Source: Poindextera sp035295705 (GTDB lineage: Bacteria; Pseudomonadota; Alphaproteobacteria; Caulobacterales; Caulobacteraceae). Taken from it: DNA of 9,862 bases. The translations under genes were made by a program, and so were the position numbers. The notes under the pieces are model-generated. The model was not told where the DNA came from. It searched no databases and saw only the letters and a list, made by a program, of their open reading frames with translations. This document shows positions 6,704-9,862 of this stretch, one piece after another (the stretch's first letter is position 1; every line of letters begins with the position of its first letter). The stretch is taken from positions 1-9,862 of the forward strand of contig DATGIN010000033.1 in NCBI GenBank assembly GCA_035295705.1, in the 5' to 3' direction.

Positions 6704-7297
6704 ATGGAGCGTGACCTGAGCGACGTCGACGAAGGCGCCGCCTGGCGCCGGCGGCAGCGCGAGCGGCTGATCGCCGACCGGCTCACGCTGTCGGACGCCG
6801 CCCGCGAGGCCGCCGAGGCGGCGATCGCCCGCGCGCTCGTCGCCCACCTTGGCCTGACCAACCCAGGCGTCGTCGCCGGCTACTGGCCACACCGGGGCGA
6901 GCCGGCTGTGCTGGGCGCGATGCTGCGGGTCATGGACCTTGGAGGTCAGGTCGCCCTGCCCGCCGTCGTCCTGCCGCGTGAGCCGATGGAGTTTCGCGCC
7001 TGGGGACCGCAATCGAAGCTGATCCCTGGCTGGGGCGGGGTTCTGGTCCCGCAGTTCGGCCGCCCCTTACGCCCCGACCTCCTGTTGGTTCCGATGGTCG
7101 GCTTCGACTCCAAAGGCTATCGGCTCGGCTACGGCGGCGGCCACTATGACCGGACCGTGGCGGCGATGTCGCCGCGGCCCACGCTGATCGGCGTCGGACT
7201 GGAGCGGGCCCGGCTGAAGACGCTGCATCCGCAGCCGCACGACATTCCGATGGATTTGATCGTCACCGAGGAGGGCCTTCAGACCCCAGGGCGCTAG
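6704..7297 (+). CDS. 5-formyltetrahydrofolate cyclo-ligase
   Basis: A 197-residue enzyme of usual family length, converting 5-formyl-tetrahydrofolate and ATP to 5,10-methenyl-tetrahydrofolate in the cytoplasm and so returning stored folate to the one-carbon pool. The N-terminal basic helix RRRQRERL (15-22) fits the nucleotide-binding region. The hallmark is GYRLGYGGGHYDR with Gly142-Arg150, one His replacing the commoner Tyr. The C-terminal IGVGLE and HDIPMDLIVTEEG blocks complete the fold. ATG 6704 is chosen because the protein then begins like family members; the frame stays open upstream to about 6401, but that part runs antisense through the lipoprotein gene. The Shine-Dalgarno is poor. 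The stop TAG (7295-7297) overlaps that of convergent metK. Known elsewhere as fau or ygfA. Confidence 0.93.
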   Translation: MERDLSDVDEGAAWRRRQRERLIADRLTLSDAAREAAEAAIARALVAHLGLTNPGVVAGYWPHRGEPAVLGAMLRVMDLGGQVALPAVVLPREPMEFRAWGPQSKLIPGWGGVLVPQFGRPLRPDLLLVPMVGFDSKGYRLGYGGGHYDRTVAAMSPRPTLIGVGLERARLKTLHPQPHDIPMDLIVTEEGLQTPGR

Positions 7298-8463
7298 GCG
7301 AGCGCCCGAAGCTCGTCGGCGAGGTCCGTCCGCTCCCAGGAGAACCCGCCCTCGGCGTCGGGCTGGCGGCCGAAATGGCCGTAGGCGGCCGTGCGCGCAT
7401 AGATCGGCCGGTTGAGCTTCAAGTGTTCGCGGATAGCCCTTGGCGTCGCCCCCCCGATCATTTCGGGAAGAACCTTCTCCAGCTTTTCCGCGTCGATCTG
7501 GCCGCCGCGCAGGTCGACGTAAAACGACAGCGGCCGCGCGACACCGATCGCGTAGCTGATCTGGATGGTGCAGCTGTCGGCCAACCCCGCGGCCACGACG
7601 TTCTTGGCCAGGTAGCGGCAAGCGTACGCGCCCGAACGATCGACCTTGGTCGGATCCTTGCCGGAAAAGGCGCCCCCGCCGTGCGGCGCGGCGCCGCCAT
7701 AGGTGTCGACGATGATCTTGCGGCCGGTGAGACCGCAGTCTCCGTCCGGTCCGCCAATGACGAAGTTGCCGGTTGGGTTCACCAGCCACTCGGTGGCGTC
7801 GGTGAGCAACCCATCCGGGAAGACCTTGACGATGTGGGGCCTGACGATGTCGGCGACGTCGGCGGGCGTGAGACCCTCGCGGTGCTGGGTCGAGAGCACG
7901 ATCGAGTTCACGTGCACCGGGCGGCCGTTCTCGTACGCCAGCGTCACCTGGCTCTTGGCGTCCGGCTCGAGGTCCGGCTCGGCGCCGGAGTGCCGCGCAT
8001 CGGCCAGCGCCTTGAGGATGTTGTGCGCGTACTGCAGCGTCGCCGGCATGAGCTCTGGCGTCTCGTTCGTCGCGTAGCCGAACATGATGCCCTGGTCGCC
8101 GGCCCCTTCGTCCTTGTTGCCGCGGGCGTCGACGCCCATGGCGATATCCGCCGACTGGGCGTGCAGGTTGCACTCGTAGCGCGCGTCGCGCCAATGGAAG
8201 CCGGCCTGTTCGTAGCCGATGGCCTTCACCGCGGCCCGCACGCGCGCCTCGAGGCCCGCGATCACGGCGTCGGGCCCGCGGCACTCGCCCGCAAGGATGA
8301 TGCGCCCGGTGGTGACCATGGTCTCGCAGGCCACGCGCGCCACCGGATCGGCCGCCAGGAAGGCGTCGACGACCTCGTCGGAGATGCGGTCCGCGACCTT
8401 GTCCGGATGGCCTTCCGACACCGACTCGCTGGTGAACAGGTACTGCGCGCGCTTCTTGCCCAA
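7294..8463 (-). CDS. metK: S-adenosylmethionine synthetase (methionine adenosyltransferase)
   Basis: A 389-residue, full-length MetK making SAM from methionine and ATP, with release of phosphate and diphosphate; normally a cytoplasmic tetramer using Mg2+ and K+. Signatures: FTSESVSEGHPDK with His19 and Asp21/Lys22, GAGDQGIMFGYA with Asp123, and GGGAFSGKDPTKVDRS with Lys269/Asp270. The C-terminus ends normally. The start appears to be TTG at 8461-8463: GGGAGG is 6 nt upstream, the protein then begins MGKKRAQYLFTSES as expected, and no ATG or GTG is near. An in-frame GTG at 8566-8568 would add 35 residues unlike any MetK. The gene faces away from the methyltransferase gene across 143 bp rich in repeats, and its stop overlaps that of the cyclo-ligase. 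Confidence 0.97.
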   Translation of the reverse strand: MGKKRAQYLFTSESVSEGHPDKVADRISDEVVDAFLAADPVARVACETMVTTGRIILAGECRGPDAVIAGLEARVRAAVKAIGYEQAGFHWRDARYECNLHAQSADIAMGVDARGNKDEGAGDQGIMFGYATNETPELMPATLQYAHNILKALADARHSGAEPDLEPDAKSQVTLAYENGRPVHVNSIVLSTQHREGLTPADVADIVRPHIVKVFPDGLLTDATEWLVNPTGNFVIGGPDGDCGLTGRKIIVDTYGGAAPHGGGAFSGKDPTKVDRSGAYACRYLAKNVVAAGLADSCTIQISYAIGVARPLSFYVDLRGGQIDAEKLEKVLPEMIGGATPRAIREHLKLNRPIYARTAAYGHFGRQPDAEGGFSWERTDLADELRALA

Positions 8464-8475
8464 ACCAGGCCTCCC
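8464..8475 (-). promoter_or_regulatory. metK Shine-Dalgarno supporting a TTG start
   Basis: On the minus strand GGGAGG (8475-8470) is followed by a 6-nt spacer and TTG at 8463-8461. This strong site is what decides the metK start in the absence of an ATG or GTG. Confidence 0.6.
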
Positions 8476-8477
8476 AA

Positions 8478-8495
8478 GCCGCGGATTTAAGCGGC
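8478..8495 (-). promoter_or_regulatory. Hairpin abutting the metK ribosome-binding site
   Basis: In the metK mRNA, GCCGC, an eight-base loop (TTAAATCC) and GCGGC form a perfect 5-bp all-GC stem, 2 nt before the Shine-Dalgarno. It could influence initiation or belong to a larger leader fold. It does not match the SAM-II or SAM/SAH riboswitch consensus as I recall them. Confidence 0.35.
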
Positions 8496-8497
8496 GC

Positions 8498-8514
8498 CGA
8501 CTTCGCGCGACTTC
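8498..8514. repeat. Direct repeats of CGACTTC with 10-bp period
   Basis: CGACTTC occurs at 8498-8504 and 8508-8514, exactly one helical turn apart, 35-51 bp upstream of the metK start (GAAGTCG-N3-GAAGTCG in the metK direction). The phasing suits a dimeric regulator bound on one DNA face, but the repeat is short. Confidence 0.3.
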
Positions 8515-8555
8515 AAGCGTATGAGGGGCGACCCGCGCAACAGAATTGTCGGCAG

Positions 8556-8583
8556 GGGCGATGGCCACCCGTGGCCAACGCCC
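8556..8583. promoter_or_regulatory. 28-bp near-perfect palindrome between metK and the methyltransferase gene
   Basis: Arms GGGCG-A-TGGCCAC (8556-8568) and GTGGCCA-A-CGCCC (8571-8583) pair at 12 of 13 positions around a CC centre; only the A/A pair at 8561/8578 fails. It ends 23 bp before the methyltransferase ATG and lies 93 bp upstream of metK, so it could be an operator for one or both genes. No T-run follows on either strand, which argues against a terminator. Confidence 0.5.
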
Positions 8584-8606
8584 GTCCCTGCGCCTAAGCT
8601 TCGCCG

Positions 8607-9227
8607 ATGGGCCTCTACGATCGCATCGTCGTTCCCTGGCTGCTGAACTGCGCCTGTTCGACCAAGCCGATCCGCTACCAGCGGGCGAAGGTGGTGCCGG
8701 ACGCGCGCGGCCGCGTGCTCGAGCTCGGCATGGGCAGCGGGCTGAACCTGCCCTACTACGACGCCGCCAAAGTCGAGAGCCTGGCCGCCGTCGAGCCGTC
8801 CGAGCCGCTCCGTCGCCGCGCCGAGGAGGCCGTGGCCGGGGCGCCCATCCCCGTCGAGGTGCGCGAGGGCCGCGCGGAGGCGCTGCCGTATGACGACAGG
8901 AGCTTCGACTGCGTGGTCTGCACCTTCACGCTGTGCTCGGTGCAGGATCCGGCCGCATCGCTCGCGGAAGCGAGACGCGTGCTGAAGCCCGGCGGCAAGC
9001 TCCTCTTCTGCGAGCACGGGCTCGCGCCCGACGCAGACGTGGTCAAGTGGCAGCGGCGGATCGAGCCGGTTTGGAAGCACATCGCCGGCGGCTGCCACCT
9101 CACCCGCCCGGTGAAGGGCGCGGTCGAAGCGGCGGGGTTCCGCCTGGAGCGGTTCGAGACGATGTACCTGCCGGGCACGCCGCGCTGGGCCGGCTGGAAC
9201 GAGTGGGGCGCCGCCGTCCCCGCGTGA
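8607..9227 (+). CDS. Class I SAM-dependent methyltransferase (METTL7-like)
   Basis: A 206-residue protein with the Methyltransf_11 fold. SAM-binding motif I is VLELGMGSGLN (37-47), followed by an acidic VEPSE block after strand 2, an RAEALPYDDRSFD motif, then LCSVQDP, RRVLKPGG and FCEHG. The C-terminal WQRRIEPVWKHIAGGCHLTRP and the short YDRIVVPWLLNCAC N-terminus (Cys15, Cys17) are typical of the METTL7-like bacterial group, often annotated as phospholipid or generic methyltransferases; vertebrate METTL7 proteins methylate thiols. The substrate here is unknown. ATG 8607 fits family N-termini but lacks a clear Shine-Dalgarno. A weak -10-like TAAGCT at 8594-8599 would put transcription start close to the ATG, hinting at a leaderless message. 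Divergent from metK, which makes its cofactor. The stop is 1 bp from that of the DUF2177 gene. Confidence 0.9.
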   Translation: MGLYDRIVVPWLLNCACSTKPIRYQRAKVVPDARGRVLELGMGSGLNLPYYDAAKVESLAAVEPSEPLRRRAEEAVAGAPIPVEVREGRAEALPYDDRSFDCVVCTFTLCSVQDPAASLAEARRVLKPGGKLLFCEHGLAPDADVVKWQRRIEPVWKHIAGGCHLTRPVKGAVEAAGFRLERFETMYLPGTPRWAGWNEWGAAVPA

Positions 9228-9228
9228 T

Positions 9229-9624
9229 CTAGCTTCGCACGAGCGCCAGGCGCGCGAGGCTGGCGGCCGCCGTGGTCGCGAAGACGCCCCAGGCGATATC
9301 GACGACGCCGGCCGCCAGGGTGAATCCTCGCATGAGGGCGAGGCAGGTCAGGTCGAAAGTTCCATAGGCGACGAGGCCGAAGAACGCCGCCGCGAGCGCG
9401 GTTGCGCGCCAACCGAGCCGCGCGCGCGGACTGAGCACGAAGGTCAGCACGCCCGCCGCGTAGAGCGCGTAGAAGGCCGCGGCGGGCGCAAGCTGCAGCG
9501 CGGGATTGAGCAGGCGGCCGATCTCGGCCTGGTAGAAGCCATGCGCCAGGCCGGCGAACCAGGCGATGTCCAGCGCCGGGAAGGTGGCGATCAGAATCCC
9601 GTAGGCGATCAGGCTGCGCGTCAT
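9229..9624 (-). CDS. DUF2177 family integral membrane protein
   Basis: A 131-residue protein with four hydrophobic helices at about 5-23, 45-66, 73-93 and 100-125, separated by short polar loops. LIAYGILIATFPALDIAWF, GFYQAEIGRLL, FYALYAAGVLTFVL, FGLVAYGTFDLTCLALMRG and VVDIAWGVF reproduce the conserved pattern I recall for DUF2177, a family of inner-membrane proteins of unknown function. Buried Asp residues (DIAW, FDLT, VVDIAW) are conserved features and may be functional. The start is secure: GAGGAGG lies 8 nt before ATG on the minus strand. It lies 48 bp downstream of the right-edge gene on the same strand, so co-transcription is possible. It converges on the methyltransferase gene with 1 bp between stops. 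Confidence 0.88.
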   Translation of the reverse strand: MTRSLIAYGILIATFPALDIAWFAGLAHGFYQAEIGRLLNPALQLAPAAAFYALYAAGVLTFVLSPRARLGWRATALAAAFFGLVAYGTFDLTCLALMRGFTLAAGVVDIAWGVFATTAAASLARLALVRS

Positions 9625-9672
9625 CGGGCCCGCCTCCTCGGGCCTTATGTACGCGCTGGCCGCCCCTGCGGA

Positions 9673-9862
9673 TCAGGCGCCCAGGAATACGACCCGGCGA
9701 CGCTCCTGGCCGGAGCGGATGCGGCTCAGCACCTCGGCGTAGTCCGGGTGGTCGCGGCCGGGAGCGCCCTCGATGTAGACGGTGTCGTCGATCGCCCGGA
9801 CGAGCAGCTTCGCCGCCATCCGGTGGCCGCGGAAGACGTCGACGAACAGGCCGCCCAACAGC
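9673..9862 (-). CDS. Hypothetical protein, C-terminal part (cut by the right edge)
   Basis: The minus-strand frame is open from the right edge to a TGA at 9675-9673, giving about 63 visible residues. No Shine-Dalgarno plus ATG appears at the edge, so the gene probably begins outside. An internal ATG at 9819 would give only 48 residues. The visible part contains LFVDVFRGHRMAAKLLV, AIDDTVYIEGAPG, HPDYAEVLSRIRSGQERRR and a hydrophobic end VVFLGA; it looks like a small soluble alpha/beta protein. I do not recognise a family. The 48-bp gap to the DUF2177 gene shows no terminator. Confidence 0.5.
   Translation of the reverse strand, partial: LLGGLFVDVFRGHRMAAKLLVRAIDDTVYIEGAPGRDHPDYAEVLSRIRSGQERRRVVFLGA

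Noticed and set aside
7375..8490. Long plus-strand open frame opposite metK
   Set aside because: It mirrors metK codon structure and has no recognisable domain.
8464..8568. Upstream GTG start adding 35 residues to MetK
   Set aside because: The extension does not resemble MetK and lies in repeat-rich leader DNA; TTG 8463 has a strong Shine-Dalgarno.
8464..8606. Known SAM riboswitch (SAM-II or SAM/SAH) upstream of metK
   Set aside because: The conserved strings I recall for these classes, such as the GCUAAA region of SAM-II or the CGGCUUCCUG core of SAM/SAH, are not present. A new class is left open as a finding.
1..9862. Mobile element, CRISPR array, tRNA or rRNA
   Set aside because: No transposase or integrase motifs, no regularly spaced repeats, and no tRNA- or rRNA-like stretches were seen on either strand.

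Overview
The window is about 9.9 kb of very GC-rich, densely coding bacterial DNA. Gene content and protein style (hybrid histidine kinase, DUF6886- and DUF2177-type proteins, a METTL7-like methyltransferase next to metK) suggest a free-living alphaproteobacterium, perhaps of the Caulobacteraceae. That placement is inference from protein style only. I see no rRNA, tRNA, CRISPR array, transposase, integrase or phage gene, so this looks like ordinary chromosome.

Layout, left to right: (1) the 3' part of a membrane-anchored spermidine synthase-like protein (+, 2-1783, cut by the left edge); (2) a soluble PAS-PAS-HisKA-HATPase-REC hybrid histidine kinase (+, 1862-3832); (3) a small secreted protein (-, 3855-4253); (4) an Ada-type regulator/O6-methylguanine-DNA methyltransferase (+, 4417-5505); (5) a DUF6886-like protein (-, 5507-6058); (6) an NTF2-like/DUF4440 lipoprotein (-, 6119-6613); (7) 5-formyltetrahydrofolate cyclo-ligase (+, 6704-7297); (8) metK, SAM synthetase (-, 7294-8463); (9) a class I SAM-dependent methyltransferase (+, 8607-9227); (10) a DUF2177 membrane protein (-, 9229-9624); (11) the C-terminal end of an unrecognised protein (-, 9673-9862, cut by the right edge).

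Strands alternate almost gene by gene, so most genes are probably transcribed singly. The only plausible co-transcribed pairs are the lipoprotein with the DUF6886 gene, and perhaps the right-edge gene with the DUF2177 gene. Convergent partners lie extremely close: the cyclo-ligase and metK stop codons overlap in one CTAG, and two other pairs of stops are 1 bp apart. Regulatory interest sits in the two long divergent gaps. The secreted protein/ada gap holds a sequence fitting the E. coli Ada-box pattern AAT-N6-GCAA inside a GC-rich inverted repeat. The metK/methyltransferase gap holds a near-perfect 28-bp palindrome, helically phased direct repeats, and a hairpin abutting the Shine-Dalgarno of metK, which appears to start with TTG.

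Functionally, 6704-9227 brings together folate one-carbon recycling, SAM synthesis and SAM use, with Ada (alkyl-group removal from DNA) nearby. I found no clear new multi-gene system. The most promising leads are the regulatory structures around metK and ada.
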